Positions 22,407 to 33,690 of a DNA stretch of 64,000 bases are shown here, piece by piece. The notes under the pieces are model-generated. The model was not told where the DNA came from and did not search any database. It saw only the letters and a program-made list of their open reading frames with translations. The number at the start of each line of letters is the position of its first letter. Position 1 is the stretch's first letter. Location of the stretch: contig OY741267.1 in assembly GCA_963514095.1 (NCBI GenBank), positions 7,346,048-7,410,047 of the forward strand. Reading direction: 5' to 3'. Both the position numbers and the translations under genes were made by a program. The stretch comes from Eutrigla gurnardus. Taxonomy: Eukaryota > Chordata > Actinopteri > Perciformes > Triglidae.

Positions 22407-22841
22407 ATGAAACACTGGCTGAGAAACATCCTGATTCTGACTCTCTGGCTAGGTAACTCTTTAAACCTGCTGATTGTTCTCCTTTAATCAACCATCTTTA
22501 TTGATTCATCTCTTCCTCTGCATGTTCTCTTCTTCCCCAGAGTGTAAAGGAGAAGACAAAGTGACCCAGCCGACAGGAGATGTCATCGCTACTGAAGGAC
22601 AGACAGTTACACTGGACTGTTCATTTGAGACCAGTGACACATATCCCTATTTGTTCTGGTACAAACAAGAAGTTAATAGTTTCCCAAAGTTCATGCTGAA
22701 ATGTTTCTCAAACACAGTAGAAAAAACTCAAGAGTTCCATAAAGACCGATTTGATGCAACAATCAACAAGACATCAGTTCCTTTGAAGATCCAGAAGCTT
22801 CAGCTGTCTGACTCTGCTGTGTACTTCTGTGCTCTGCAGCC
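22407..22841 (+). CDS. TRAV: T-cell receptor alpha/delta V segment V2
   Basis: Germline V segment for a TCR alpha or delta chain. Leader exon 22407-22452 (MKHWLRNILILTLWL), donor GTAACT. V exon 22541-22841 after TTCCCCAG, phase 1, opening ECKGEDKVTQPTGD. Conserved features: TLDC (first Cys), LFWYKQE with the conserved Trp, DRFDATINK, and DSAVYFCALQ with the second Cys. An additional Cys occurs in CDR2 (MLKCFS). The exon is open up to the heptamer. Its paralogue V6 shares leader, intron and frameworks almost base for base but differs sharply in CDR1 and CDR2. It appears functional. Confidence 0.93.
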
Positions 22842-22879
22842 CACAGTGACAGGAAACACCACAACTCTGTACAAAAACC
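22842..22879 (+). other. RSS of V2 (23-type)
   Basis: CACAGTG (22842-22848), 22-bp spacer, ACAAAAACC (22871-22879). The spacer differs from the V1 type by one base (CCAC for CCAA). The conserved 3' flank ends at about 22926 with the word CACTAGAGGGAG. Confidence 0.93.
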
Positions 22880-22926
22880 TTTGGAGCAACAACAACACGA
22901 TACTGCACAACATCCACTAGAGGGAG

Positions 22927-23420
22927 GGGCGTGTCCTGTCTTCCTCCTCATCAGTTCAGTCCAGGAACTGAACTTAAGCTGTGGCCCCTAGCCGGTCTCT
23001 GAATGCACCAGTCACTTTACATTTACTCCTTTGTAGGGATTGATTCAATCAATGCAGAATTACTATCTTGTTTCACATCTAATTATTAAAACAATACTTC
23101 ACATTGAGGAGCAGCAGGTTTAGGTTTTCTGGGGATAATATTTAACACTGAGCTTTTCTGTCATCATCAGCTGATTTAATTTGTATCATCACAACATCAT
23201 TTTGCCTCGACTCTAAGATATAAAGTAGGTCTTTCTGGTGTTTGTGGACCGTTAAATGGTGATCCATCATCACAAGTAACATTTTGTAAGTTCTGTTATA
23301 AATACCAGACAAATAAACACCTCCCACCTCCAGCTGGTACAACATGCTGCTACTAGTCTGTTAACCAGGAGGAAGAGTAACTGAGAGAAGTGAGAATACA
23401 GATCTAAGAGGAGATGAGAG
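22927..23420 (+). other. V2-V3 intergenic flank
   Basis: No gene or transposon is recognised. From about 23395 the sequence matches the 5' flank of V5 (39140-), including GAGATGAGAGATTCAGGGAG. Confidence 0.6.
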
Positions 23421-23426
23421 ATTCAG

Positions 23427-23438
23427 GGAGGAGCTAAG
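23427..23438 (+). promoter_or_regulatory. Shared 12-mer GGAGGAGCTAAG upstream of V3
   Basis: Lies 85 bp before the V3 start codon, exact match to the word before V1, V4 and V9. V5 carries it at 39177-39188 at the same distance, and the orphan leader at 41046 has a one-mismatch form 77 bp upstream. Confidence 0.4.
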
Positions 23439-23523
23439 ATGTTACTGAACTATAGAAGAGAGAGGAACTTCTAGATTCAACAGAGTTCAACACCAAAAAC
23501 CATCAACATTACCTTCATTCAAC

Positions 23524-23955
23524 ATGATGTCATCAGACTGTTTACTTTCCCTCCTGTTCATTTCCATTCTAAGAGGTAAGATTCTATGTGAAATAGTTAA
23601 ATTGCAATATTATTTGAATGTGATCCATTAAGTGAGTCTTTTGAGTTTTCTCTCCTTTAGGTGTCAGCTGTGAAGAACTCAGTCCAGCCAAGAATGAAGA
23701 GTCCAGTTTAGAAGACAGCACTGTTACTCTGTCCTACAAATACTCCAAACAAGCAACCAGTAGCGATTATTTCTTCTGGTATCGACAATATCCAGGAAAA
23801 CCACCAGAGTTCATCATCTCCCATTTAGGAACAGGACGAATATTTAAGAGTCAAAACCCTGAACTGAAGATTAAAGTGGATCAAAACCAAATCAACATGA
23901 GCATCTCGTCTGCTGCAGTGACAGACTCTGCTGTGTACTACTGTGCTGTGAAGCC
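23524..23955 (+). CDS. TRAV: T-cell receptor alpha/delta V segment V3, first cysteine replaced by Tyr
   Basis: Leader exon 23524-23575 (MMSSDCLLSLLFISILR), donor GTAAGA. V exon 23661-23955 after CTCCTTTAG, phase 1, opening GVSCEELSPAKNEESS. The frame is open to the heptamer. It has FFWYRQYPGKPPEFIIS (conserved Trp) and AAVTDSAVYYCAV (second Cys). The position of the first Ig-fold cysteine is TAC, Tyr (23735-23737, VTLSYKYS) instead of TGC, so the intradomain disulfide cannot form in the usual way; a Cys in the leader-proximal part (VSC) is the only other one. V5 has the same change, so it predates their duplication. Similar LSYKYS forms may exist in other fish TRAV, so function is not ruled out. 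Confidence 0.88.
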
Positions 23956-23993
23956 CACAGTGACAGGAAACACCAAAACTCTGTACAAAAACC
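23956..23993 (+). other. RSS of V3 (23-type)
   Basis: CACAGTG (23956-23962), 22-bp spacer equal to that of V1, ACAAAAACC (23985-23993). The conserved 3' flank continues to about 24060. 24061-24360 is V flank with no other feature; 24070-24170 resembles the flank behind V4. Confidence 0.93.
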
Positions 23994-24360
23994 TTCAGAG
24001 AAAAGACAAACAATACTGCACAACATCCACTAGAGGGAGTCACACACTGTTACACTGCAATAGTTTGTAATGATAAAGTCTTGATTCTTTGTATTGAGGA
24101 TAACCAAAACACTAAATTCAAAACAGACTGAGGGACAGTTTTATTCATACAACAGTCACTCCGATGATAATGAGGTGTAGCAGGACATGAGCAATAGTTT
24201 GTCATAATATTCATTGTTATATTTAACTCAACTATTCACAAATCACACTATTGGAATTAAGGTCAGGTTGTGATTTCATGCAAAAGTTCCTGGCCAATCA
24301 GCATAGGAACTATTAAATAGGCTGATTGGCAGCAGGTGAGCCATCAGGCTTCACTCCATA

Positions 24361-26904
24361 CAGTGGCCCAGAGGTGTCAGGCCAAATACAAAATTCACAA
24401 CACAAATACAAAAAAGTCACAACACAAATACAAAAGTCACAACACAAATACAAAAGCCACAATGGAACTGACCCACAACGGAAGTGAACTAAAACATGGA
24501 TAAACTCAACTTCCCAAAATGCACCACCTGCTCTGTTGGCTTTGCTGGGTTGGTGGCGTTTCCGCCCCTCACCTTCCAGCATTGCACACAGCTGCTGAGG
24601 GCTGTGTTACTAGCAGGTTGAATGCTTATAACTGTTTTGTGTTTCTCTGTTTAGTGTTCACAGTATTATTGAAGGATTCAACTGGGTTGAGGTAGGGTTT
24701 CAGTCCCTCTTCAAGCTTAGTTGTATTTTTGTTAAGCTAATAATCTTGTTGGTGAAGGTTGCGTACCTGCCCCCTCTCCCAACTTGGTATAGTGTTTCAA
24801 AGTGTTGGCGTTCCTGTCCCGGCGGTGTCACACTTTGTGTCGTTTTTTGTTTACCTGGCTACCTCTCCACCTGGTTCCGGATGGAGCATGCCTGAGGCAG
24901 CTGTATGGCGTCCCTGGAGCCTGAGGATGGCCATGACCGGCGTGTGTCCTGTCTTGGCGTGGATCCCCTGCAGGAGGCCATCACCGACGAAGCCTGCATA
25001 AATTGCAGCATTATGCCGAGGTCAGTAAGGCTGGCCCAAATGGATTGACTATCCTGCCTGCCTTCATTCCAGCCTGAGAGGGTGAATTCCTGTCGAGGTG
25101 CTGCAAAGAAGCGGTCTGCCACACAGGACGGAGACGGTGTCCCCGCTGGAAAACAGCGGAGGAAGGCAGATGACCAGCTCTCCTCGTTAACCGTATGGCT
25201 GCTGAAATGGAGGAAATGAAGGCACTTCTTCTTAGCCTTCAGCCTGCTGGGGGGTTGACACATTCTGCTGTTGCGGCTGCTCAGGGGTCATCTAGCCAGT
25301 TTAATGGCTCCCAGGTCGGGTTGACGAGTCCGACTGCACCAGGCTCCTCACATTCTTCAGCCTCGGATTGACGGCGAGTATCTGATGACTCCTCCATGGG
25401 GGCAATCATCCGGGCTGTTCTGGCACGCCTGCAGCTTGACGCTCTGAGTCAAGGAAAAGCTCCTAGCGCTTTCTACAGGCACAACCCCCCACCGGCGAAG
25501 ACTGTGGTGCCGCACTCTCCTGATTTTTTGAAGGAGCTGCTTTCCTGCTGGGGAGACTGGGGAGGTCCTTCGCAGGGTGCCGGCGGAACCTGGTGAGCTG
25601 TTTGGCTCTGCAGCTCTGCAGGCATTGGACCGCACAGCCGAAGCTGATGAGACCAGGCGGCGGCTTGCAGGCCTTCACAGCAGGGCGCCTACTTCCAGCA
25701 GGCAGAGAGCCTTTCCATCTGCCCGCCACGTTCTCCTCAGCTGCCTCCCCAGAGTGGTCGGCTGCCGTCGCGGCGGGATCCTAAGAAGCCGGCAGGCGAC
25801 TTTCACTCCACCGTGCGCCGCTCACCACGTCAGCCCCAGTCCTCCAAGCCTGACCGCCGCCCTTCCGGTTCCTTCGGGGGCCGGGGGCAGCGGCGCTAGG
25901 GCCACGGGGCCGGTTGTTGGCTGCTTTTCCCAGCAAGCAGATGGAGGAAAGGTGGAGCCGGATGAGCTAAGAAGTGGGGGGACATGAAGCAGAAATACAA
26001 GGTGAGTTGTAAGCAGTTTAAAGTATTGAACACTACAGCATAAAAGAAACAAGATGAAGTTGTCTTTCTTATAAATAATCAGGTAAAGTCAGTGCTGGGT
26101 AATATCTGTTAAAACATCAGAGTCCATTAAGTTGATCCCATGTGGTAAAGTATTACTGTACATATTCTAATATATGACTAGTGGTGAATAGTGAATAGCT
26201 GAATCATGATTATGAGAAGTGTTTGTATATGTTGTTTATAGGAACTGAAGATGTCAGCACTGAGGGAGGAGAGGTCACTGCTGCACACTGGAAGTGTTTG
26301 TTGTCATGGATGAGGTGATGGAGCAAAGACCTGCTATTACCCCACTACACCCCATCTCCTCAGCCATGATGCCAACCACTGCAGCAATACGCAACACGTA
26401 ATGCAACCTGTATATATAACATGGATTATTTGTCTAATAAATTATTCACTAATAGCCCACTACTTGTTTTTTACTCGTCTCCGTGGTGAAGGTGCTGGTG
26501 TTCCGTGGTCGGAGGTGTAATACAATCTATGAACGATTAATGATCGATAAAAGCTGCTTGATAGTCGCGATCGATGGAGAGTGAAAGCAGCTACTCAGGT
26601 AAGAGGAAGAAAGAGGGAAAGCGTGGGAGTGCGCATATATAAAAAACTGTAAAAAACATTTGAAAATATTTTGAAATATTTAATTAAGTGATATACTAAT
26701 CATGCTTTATATTTTGATAAGTAATGTCCATTAAACGGGAGCTAGAACCGAAATCGATTCAGTTAAGTGAGAGAAGATGAGGACGAGATGTCAATAAAGT
26801 TAAAAAATAAAATGTAGTATGAGATGTGTTTGAGGTCACTTCCGTTGTGGCTTTTGTATTTGTGTTGTGACTTTTGTATTTGGCCTGACACCTCTGGGCC
26901 ACCG
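24361..26904. mobile_element. TA-flanked DNA transposon with 20-bp terminal repeats, copy 1
   Basis: Ends GTGGCCCAGAGGTGTCAGGC (24363-) and the complement at -26904, with TA on each side. Just inside both ends are a few tandem units of the 20-bp motif ACAAATACAAAAGYCACAAC. A short Myb-like exon remnant (AGAAATACAAG|GTGAG) lies near 25985-26000, as in copy 2. 26640-26820 matches 38640-38830. The centre is filled with a DIRS-like gag remnant. 26060-26600 has no other recognised feature. Confidence 0.65.
24900..25990 (+). pseudogene. Possible DIRS-like Gag remnant inside the transposon
   Basis: A GC-richer block with frame-shifted coding-like segments: from 24910 ASLEPEDGHDRRVSCLGVDP followed by Cys pairs (EACINC), then from about 25480 PHSPDFLKELLSCWG, RVPAEPGELFG and ALQALDRTAEADETRR, then a Pro/Ser/Arg-rich tail ending near 25960. 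The spaced Cys/His near the N-terminus and the Pro-rich organisation recall Gag-like ORF1 of fish DIRS elements. No recombinase or reverse transcriptase is present. The assignment is weak; several frames are needed to read it. Confidence 0.35.
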
Positions 26905-27620
26905 TAGATTAATGCTATCCTCTGATCACTAAAAGCATAGTAAATTTCAATCTATAAATAACTGTTTGTTTATGCAACTGAATGGTCACATGTAAAGTAT
27001 AAAACACATAGACTCACGTGAGGTGTCCTTGTTTGAATAGAGGAAACATAAAAGACGTCAAATTCATGGTATAAATGAATAACCACTGAGGGTTGTCTTC
27101 TAAATCTTTTACAAGGACACTCGATTCCGTACGATGCCGTGATAAGTCGATGGCGCATAAGGCGAGGAACTACAAAGTGTTTTTCATATTGATGAATTGA
27201 ATCAATAACTCCACTTGTGGCATAGAGACTCCCGTTGAGCGGTAGAGAAGAGTATCTCCAGTTGAGCTGTAGAGATAAAGCTGTCCAGGAGGACACAGGG
27301 AGGTTTGTTATGTTTCATGTAAATGTGGGGGGGTTTCCTACTTGACGGATTCATATTTTCACTGTGAGTCAGTGTATCGGACAGTACAGACTGCTGGAGA
27401 ACTCCTGCACTCACACGGATCTCAAGTAGTTGTGTATACGAGGGATTGGAATAGCTAGAATGGGACATTTTAGTTAGGGTGTTACAGAAGTTGGTGAATT
27501 AAAACGAGGGAATAGACTGGGAAAACCCTCAACGATAAAGCACACAGTAATAGACTGCTGTGTAGAAGCTTCTTGATCGGGTCCTCACTCAGGCGCTGTG
27601 CCATTCACCCTCTCTGAATA
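26905..27620. other. Unassigned sequence between two elements
   Basis: No V segment, coding similarity or terminal repeat is recognised. Minus-strand frames at 26970-27468 are open for about 90-108 codons but have no start context or domain. It could be the leader of the retrovirus-like region further right, but nothing shows it. Confidence 0.4.
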
Positions 27621-28690
27621 ACATTTACATTTACATTTAGGTCATTTAGCAGACGCTTTTGTCCAAAGCGACTTACAATAAGTACATTTGTCAAGAGAAG
27701 GAAACAAAGAAACCACGACGTATCGTTGCCGATGCAGTAAGAGCTAAAAATAGAGCAAGTGTTAGGTCCTCATCTGAGTAAAGTATTTCAAGAGCAACAG
27801 TGCTAAGATCAGAGTGCTATAGGTAAGGGTTTTTTTTTTTTTTTTTTTTTTGGGGGGGAGGGTGTCGAGGGAGGGTGTTAGTGGGTCATGCTATGTAGAG
27901 TCAAGGTGAAGTCTGAACAGGTGAGTCTTGAGCCTTTTTCGGAAGATGGCAAATGACTCAGCTGTCCTGACATTAGTCGGGAGTTCGTTCCACCACTGAG
28001 GCACCAGAACAGAGAAGAGTCTGGACTTTGCTGAGCGACATTTGTTTGATTTCAGCGATGGTGGTGCCAGCCGGCCAGCTGAAGTAGAGGAGCGAAGTGC
28101 TCGCTTCGGGGCATGAGGTTTGACCAGTGTTTGAAGGTAGATGGGTGCTGTTCCATTGATGGCCCTGAAGGCCAGTGTCATCGTCTTGAATTGGATGCGT
28201 GCTGCAACAGGGAGCCAGTGGAGGTCACGGAGGAGGGGGGTCACATGGGAGAATTTGGGTAGATTGAAGATAAGGCGTGCTGCAGCATTCTGGATACGCT
28301 GCAATGGTTTAATCGCAGAGGCCGGGAGTCCGGCCAGGAGAGAGTTGCAGTAGTCAAGGCGGGAGATGACCAGTGCTTGGACCAAGAGCTGCGTTGCATC
28401 CTTTGTGAGGAAGGTCCGAATCCTGCGGATATTGTAGAGGGCAAATCTGCAGGATCGGGCCACAGCAGTGATGTTGGGGGTGCAGGATAGTTGGTCATCG
28501 AGGATTACACCCAGGTTCCTCGCAGTTGAGGAAGGCAATACTGTGATGCCCTCGACAGTGACCGACAGGTCCATGCGAGGGCAGTCTTTCCCTGGGATGA
28601 AGAGGAGTTCTGTTTTGTTCAGGTTAAGCTTGAGGTGATGTGCAGTTGTCCAGACAGAGATGTCAGCCAGACAGTCCGAGATGCGAGTTG
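27621..28690 (-). mobile_element. L2-type LINE, 5'-truncated 3' end
   Basis: The minus strand reads the C-terminal end of an L2-type reverse transcriptase, open from 28574 to 27891: ARNLGVILDDQLS, LVISRLDYCNSLLAGLP, IQNAAARLIFN, LHWLPVAARIQFK and WWNELPTNVR. Upstream codons (28690-28575) continue the same protein. The 3' UTR ends at 27621 in the fish L2 tail with GTCGCTTTGGACAAAAGCG, CTGCTAAATGACC and ATGTAAATG repeats. A poly-T/poly-G tract (27829-27858) interrupts the UTR. It is complementary in content to the LINE at 10163, which lacks this end. Confidence 0.85.
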
Positions 28691-28699
28691 CAATGTAAT

Positions 28700-29158
28700 A
28701 GTGTAATAGTTCTAAAATGTTGCAGAAACTTGTGGATGAGTGGAAGGAGTGTAAATCCGACTCGTTGGGGTCGGTGCTACTTGAAACAGTAGTGAGATGG
28801 CAGAAGAAAGTTCCAAAAGATGAAGAGAAGAAGGGATTAGAAAGGTTTGTAGACTAGATGAGGGAAATGCAGGAAAAGGGGATGTTTGGAGGTTATAAAA
28901 ACGCTTTTAATAAGTTTATGAAGCAAGCTACAGTAAGTCGAGAGCAGACCACAGCAAAGCTACAAGAGGCAGGAAGAATGCAGAAAAGGAAAGCGAGAAA
29001 AGCAGTAAAACAGGAAAGGTTTTAGGCAGATGGCCAATGTTTTCTGGGAGATGTTAAATTTTCCATACAATCACTGTCCTCTGTGCTAACGATACATCAA
29101 AGGCCAGTTAAGACCTTGACTCCTCCAGAGACACACCGACCTGAGCAAAAGATATGAC
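28700..29158 (+). other. Unassigned coding-like region, possibly retroviral gag
   Basis: From the ATG at 28720 a frame rich in Lys, Glu and Gln (LVDEWKECKSDSLG, KKVPKDEEKKGLE) continues with one stop at 28857 to 29022, followed by a second stop. The composition and place 5' of retroviral integrase and env remnants suggest gag, but no matrix, capsid or zinc-knuckle motif is seen. Confidence 0.25.
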
Positions 29159-29195
29159 TGACACACACACACACACACACACACACACAGCCTGA

Positions 29196-29231
<36 letters not shown>
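29159..29231 (+). repeat. Two (CA)n runs separated by GCCTGAGA
   Basis: 29159-29188 and 29197-29231 are CA repeats; the separator GCCTGAGA recurs after the second run, so the unit was duplicated. Confidence 0.95.
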
Positions 29232-29232
<1 letters not shown>

Positions 29233-29239
29233 CCTGAGA

Positions 29240-29955
29240 CACACACAGAACCCAGAGCTCACCTCCTATGAGAAAAACTACAACTCTCTGAAAAAGCATT
29301 CGTAGACGTTAAAACAGCATGATCTACAGCCTACACGCTCACAACTACTGTGAACCATTTCATCTGGATGTTGACGTCATCCTTAATCCCTGAGTGTTCT
29401 CACCTGTGCTCCCCTTCCTGATGTCTATAGTCTGTGTCTTCCCCTGTCTCGTTGCCAGAGTATTTCGTCCTGCGTGTACTTCCAGCCCAAGACCACAGCC
29501 ATTGTTTCACGACCAAGTATCGTTTGTATTCAAGATTTTCAGGTTATTTCCTCAAGACGAGTGATTTTCTGTTTGTAATGTTTTAAGGTCCAAGTCAGAG
29601 TTAAGTTATTTGGTAGTTAGGTTTTCCTCCCCTTGGGAGCGCTTTTCTGTTTCGGTGTTTGTTGTATCTGTTTCCTGCCTTTTCCCTTCCCTTCTCCCCT
29701 TCCCCTTTTCCCTTCCCCGTCTCTCCCATTTTCCTGAAGTCAGGGGTCTCAGTTGTCATAGCCGGTTACGTTGTCACTCTGTTTTAGGAGTAACTTGCAA
29801 TTTCTAAGAATAAAGGCTTGGTTCAACTGTTCACTCTCTGCGCCTGAGTCCTCCTTCTTAGCCCAGACCTGACAGTCCTGCTCAATGTGTTAAGTGTCCT
29901 GAGGTGATTTCTGTTGTGATATGACACTATAAATAAAAGTGAATTGAATTGAATT
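29240..29955 (+). other. Unassigned repeat-like region ending in a (GAATT)n LINE-style tail
   Basis: 29690-29730 is C/T-rich. 29806-29875 (AATAAAGGCTTGGTTCAAC onward) resembles the end of a retroelement with a polyadenylation signal, but no matching terminus was found. 29905-29955 (GATATGACACTATAAATAAA then GAATT repeats) is the kind of 3' tail seen on fish LINEs and SINEs. Confidence 0.35.
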
Positions 29956-29959
29956 GAAA

Positions 29960-30890
29960 TTGGACAATATAGAAACAAGACAAGCACACATAAGACATGA
30001 TATGTATCACTGGAGAAGGAAAGGTTTTGTGACCTCACTGGCACCCGTTAAACATTTGAACCAACCATTCGACCTTTACCATGCATTATTAGAGCCACAA
30101 CAAGGAGCCACAGTCAAGTGCAGAGTACATCAAGTGATAAACCAAGAAGCCCACAGTAGAGGCCACTGTGTGAGCTCAAAGGTAACAGCTCTCATTTCTC
30201 AGCATTGGTGGCAACCCCACCTTAAAGACATCACTAAATATTGTGTGCAGTCATGTGAAATCTGTAATCAGTTTAATCTAAAGGTTTAATTAAAGGCAGG
30301 ACTAGGACGTTTTCTAGTCCATTCCATCCAGCGTCTCAGGGACTAGTAGAAAGGGTTAATCGTACTATCAAAGAAGGATTGGCTAAAGTCTGCACACACA
30401 CAAAACTAACTTAGATCAAAGCTCTAGTGCTATTTAACCTGAGATCCACTCCAAATGTGACAATGAATGTCAGCCCACATGAGATTTTAACAAGAAGGAA
30501 AATACCCTGTCTATTTACTAGACCTCTGTTATTACAGTATGAAGATCTGAGTGAGTATGTTAAACAACTGAATAACACTGTGATAAGCATCTCTCAACAG
30601 GTCACAGAAATACTCACCAAAGAACAGGACCATGACACATCTCCTGTTGGAGTGGGGAGCTGGGTCCTGAGGAAAGTCAACAAGCTCAATTGGTCCTCCC
30701 CCAGGTGGAAGGGACCGTATGCACTGACTCGAGACCCTACAGAGAGGACATTGACTGAGGTTCGGACTGACTTAGGAACCTCACTGACTGACAATGACCA
30801 CGACTCTAGAAATGAAACCCTACCAGAGACTGGACACGCCTCAACTGACAAAACCCTCCAGAAAGACTCCATGGAGACCAGGTTGTAGTC
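29960..30890 (+). pseudogene. Retroviral integrase remnant with catalytic core deleted
   Basis: 29990-30285 shows the His-His-Cys-Cys zinc-binding region of a retroviral integrase (a HWW block and a CEIC block at its end). The sequence then passes at once to a block just after the catalytic domain (VERVNRT near 30350), so the DDE core is missing. 30427-30740 continues with SPHEILTRR and the C-terminal WVLRKVNK ... WKGPY, typical of gamma/epsilon-like retroviruses. A stop occurs at about 30412. It is non-functional. Confidence 0.7.
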
Positions 30891-30902
30891 AGAAGTAGCT
30901 TC

Positions 30903-32240
30903 ATGGCAGTCCACCACCATCATGACTCGATTCCTGCAAGTTTAAATGTAGCTCATTTAACTTATCAGAACTCCTTGATCTATTTAGATGCTATTGGATT
31001 CCCCAGAGGTGTCCCTGATCAATATAAATTAGTAGATCAAGTCAAAGCAGGGTTTGAGTCATCCCTGTTCTGCTGGGCCACTATAAACAAAAATGTGGAC
31101 AGAATTCATTAAATTAATTTTAATATTCAAAGGCTTATGTGACTAGAGATGTAATTGCTGGACTACATGAACAATTGGCTGCTACTTCCCTGATGACTTA
31201 CTAAAATAGAATGGCCCTTTATTTCCTCTTAGCTGAAAGAGGTGGTGTGTGAGATATGTTTTCCCAAAATTGTTGTGTGTTCATTCCTAACCAGAGATGG
31301 ACAGAGTACTTAACCCCAGTACTTGAGTAAGAGTACAAATACTACTGGTCAAAATTTACTCCGTTACAAGTAAAAGTAGCTCAGTCGACATGGTACTCGA
31401 GTAAGAGTAAAAAAGTACTTGCTTTTAAAGGTACTTAAGTATCCAAAAGTACATGCTTTTAAATTTACTTTAAGTAAAAGTAAGAGTAAGAATACATTTC
31501 AAATAAAATGAATGGGATCACAGGACTACAGCAGATGTTGCAGATGCATATGTTTATTAACAGTCATTGAAATAGTAACCAAATGAACCTGCACCGTCCA
31601 ACTAACTCTCTATCATTGGGAACTGGAACCCCCTCAAAGACCAATGTTGTCCCCACACCACTGGTTGAGAATCACTGTTTTACAAAAAACTACATCTCTG
31701 CTTTCAATAACTCAATGTTGAGGTCACTTGTCTTTACAGGAAGGACAATATAGGAGCACAACAAACTCTGTCTCCCCATGTATCCTTATGGGGAGGGATT
31801 ACGTATTTAACATAGATCCCAGTGGAGAGCGTGCACTGTGATAGGTTTCCTTCTTTGACAAACACAGCTTGTGTCCAAAAGTACTTAAAAAAAAGAAAGG
31901 GGAAAAAAAAGACCAGACCTGAAAGAAACAAGTACTTTTCAGCCTTTCTGGAAATTAACTTGAGTTAAAGTTAAAGTATTTGTCTTGGAAATCTATTCAA
32001 GTAAGAGTAATAAGTACCAAAGAAATCTAATAAAGTACAAATCCTCTGGATATGTACTTAAGTACAGTACTTAAGTAAATTTACTCCGTTACTGTCCACC
32101 ACTGTTCCTAACAACACAGCCCCAGATGGCTCCATAACTCGAGCTCTCTCTGGCCTCAAAACTATGTCAGAATAGTTATCAGAACACTCAGGGATAGACA
32201 ATCTGTTATCTGATTGGCTAAACAGAGCCTTTAGCAAGTG
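30903..32240 (+). pseudogene. Retroviral envelope (transmembrane subunit) remnant, split by a MITE
   Basis: 30990-31255 and, after the MITE, 32105-32160 carry fragments of the ectodomain of a retroviral transmembrane envelope protein. Several in-frame stops (for example around 31110, 31200 and 31250) and the 813-bp MITE insertion break it. The surface subunit and membrane anchor are not readable. No intact product is possible. Confidence 0.6.
31292..32104. mobile_element. Non-autonomous hAT (MITE-like), 8-bp target duplication
   Basis: Begins CAGAGATGGACAGAGTACTT and ends GTTACTGTCCACCACTG. The 8-bp target TTCCTAAC is duplicated exactly (31284-31291, 32105-32112). The subterminal regions are full of AAGTAC / GTACTT words, as in Tol2-like hAT elements. 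It is non-coding and inserted in the retroviral envelope remnant. Confidence 0.85.
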
Positions 32241-33097
32241 GAAAACATGAATTATGCCTGTGTTACTTTAACTAGTGAAAGTAATGTTGCTGCACACCAT
32301 GTATCAGGCACCTCTGTCTAAAGTGTATTACCACGGCCATTAATGATTCCCCACACCACCTCCTTATCAATTATCCCAGCATGCAGGTGAAACTGTCCCA
32401 CTGATCTCCCTCTCTGAGCCCGGAGAGGATGAGACTGAAGCTTACAAGGATGCTGATGATGAAGACCGCTGTTTGTACTCCTGAATAGTCATAGATACAC
32501 AGGTTTTGCTAAAGTTACCACATACCCACATATAGCATTACATACACGTAGAGGCGTGAGACTCATAGTTTTCCTCTTATGATTATTGTGCTCATAGCAG
32601 ACATGTTATCAGTAGAGTTATGGAAGGTTGTATTCTCCTGGGAAAGAGGTTCTGTTCCTGGTACCATGATGGCTACTCCTGATATGAATTGTTTAGCTTA
32701 TGCTTTTAATATTATGATTGTTTTGTTTGATCAACATTGCTCTGTTTAGTACTTCCATATGCATGTGCAATGAAGAACTGCTTGCTGCGAGTAACTGCAA
32801 CGAAGAACAGCTTACACATACTGGCATACATATAGGATGCTCAACGCAATGAAGACATGCTTACATACCCACTATACGATTATGAGACCTTTATTTGTGT
32901 TGTTATAATAGAATTGTATCAAAAGGGGGATACAAACCTCCTACCTGGTTGTGTTGCAGCTCAGGAAGGTTAGTCACTCACAGTTTGGGGACCTGTTGAG
33001 CTGCTGCTGCACAGAGTTGGGACACAATACAGGAATAACATTCCCACCTGGATTTTTGAGTTTAGTGACATAATAAAATGATGGCAAAAGGGGGAAT

Positions 33098-33584
33098 TGT
33101 TAGAATTGACTTTTACTTTGTCCACTTTAGACTTGTACTTTTTCACTGAACTCATATAAATCACTGGTTGTGCTCATTAGAACAGTGTGACAGTTAACCT
33201 GATAAGCAGGAACCCGGTGAATCTTCAAGCCCTCTTTGGCCTGTTTGTTAGGTTTGCTATAATAGATACACGGCTGAAGGACAACACCCATACATGTTTC
33301 ATATTACATTTCCGTAAGTTCACGTCAGAGATAACTGACCAGTGAGACTCGGTTGTGTGAAAGTCCAACCTCTGTACGGGGCAGACCCAGCCCAAGAAGA
33401 TAAAATGTGACCAGCACCCGGAAAAGGGGCTCGTCTGACTGAGATCCTGTAAGAACTCTGCCATTTTGAGCCCAGCGCTGCCATACTTTACCTGTGACCT
33501 GAATAAATATATCTGTAAACTGAAGAGTTCTCCGGTTTATCCTTGGACTTCCAACAAAAGAACTGGGGGTTAATAACCATCACA
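33098..33584 (+). mobile_element. 3' LTR of the endogenous retrovirus
   Basis: Starts TGTTAGAATTG directly after a polypurine tract and ends near AACCATCACA. It contains AATAAA (33503-33508) and a TGTA/T-rich stretch behind it, consistent with U3-R-U5 in + orientation. The end is set by the CA dinucleotide and is uncertain by a few bases. Confidence 0.6.
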
Positions 33585-33690
33585 CCAAGGTTTGATTATG
33601 CTGTTTTATTTTTGTAATACTCCATTTGTATTTTTTTGATGATGATGATGATGATGATGACTGCAGCATCACCATCATTTCTGAAGCTTC

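Larger units (their letters stand above)
29960..33584 (+). mobile_element. Decayed endogenous retrovirus with 3' LTR
   Basis: Order of parts: integrase fragments (29960-30890), envelope transmembrane fragments (30903-31291 and 32105-32240), a purine tract AAAAGGGGGAA (33086-33096) and a 3' LTR (33098-33584). It has multiple stops, deletions and an inserted hAT MITE. No 5' LTR is seen in the window; 32250-33085 holds no readable gene. Confidence 0.7.

Noticed and set aside
24759..25987. Several 60-136 codon frames as independent genes
   Set aside because: They overlap in conflicting frames on both strands of a GC-rich retroelement remnant; no single frame is supported.
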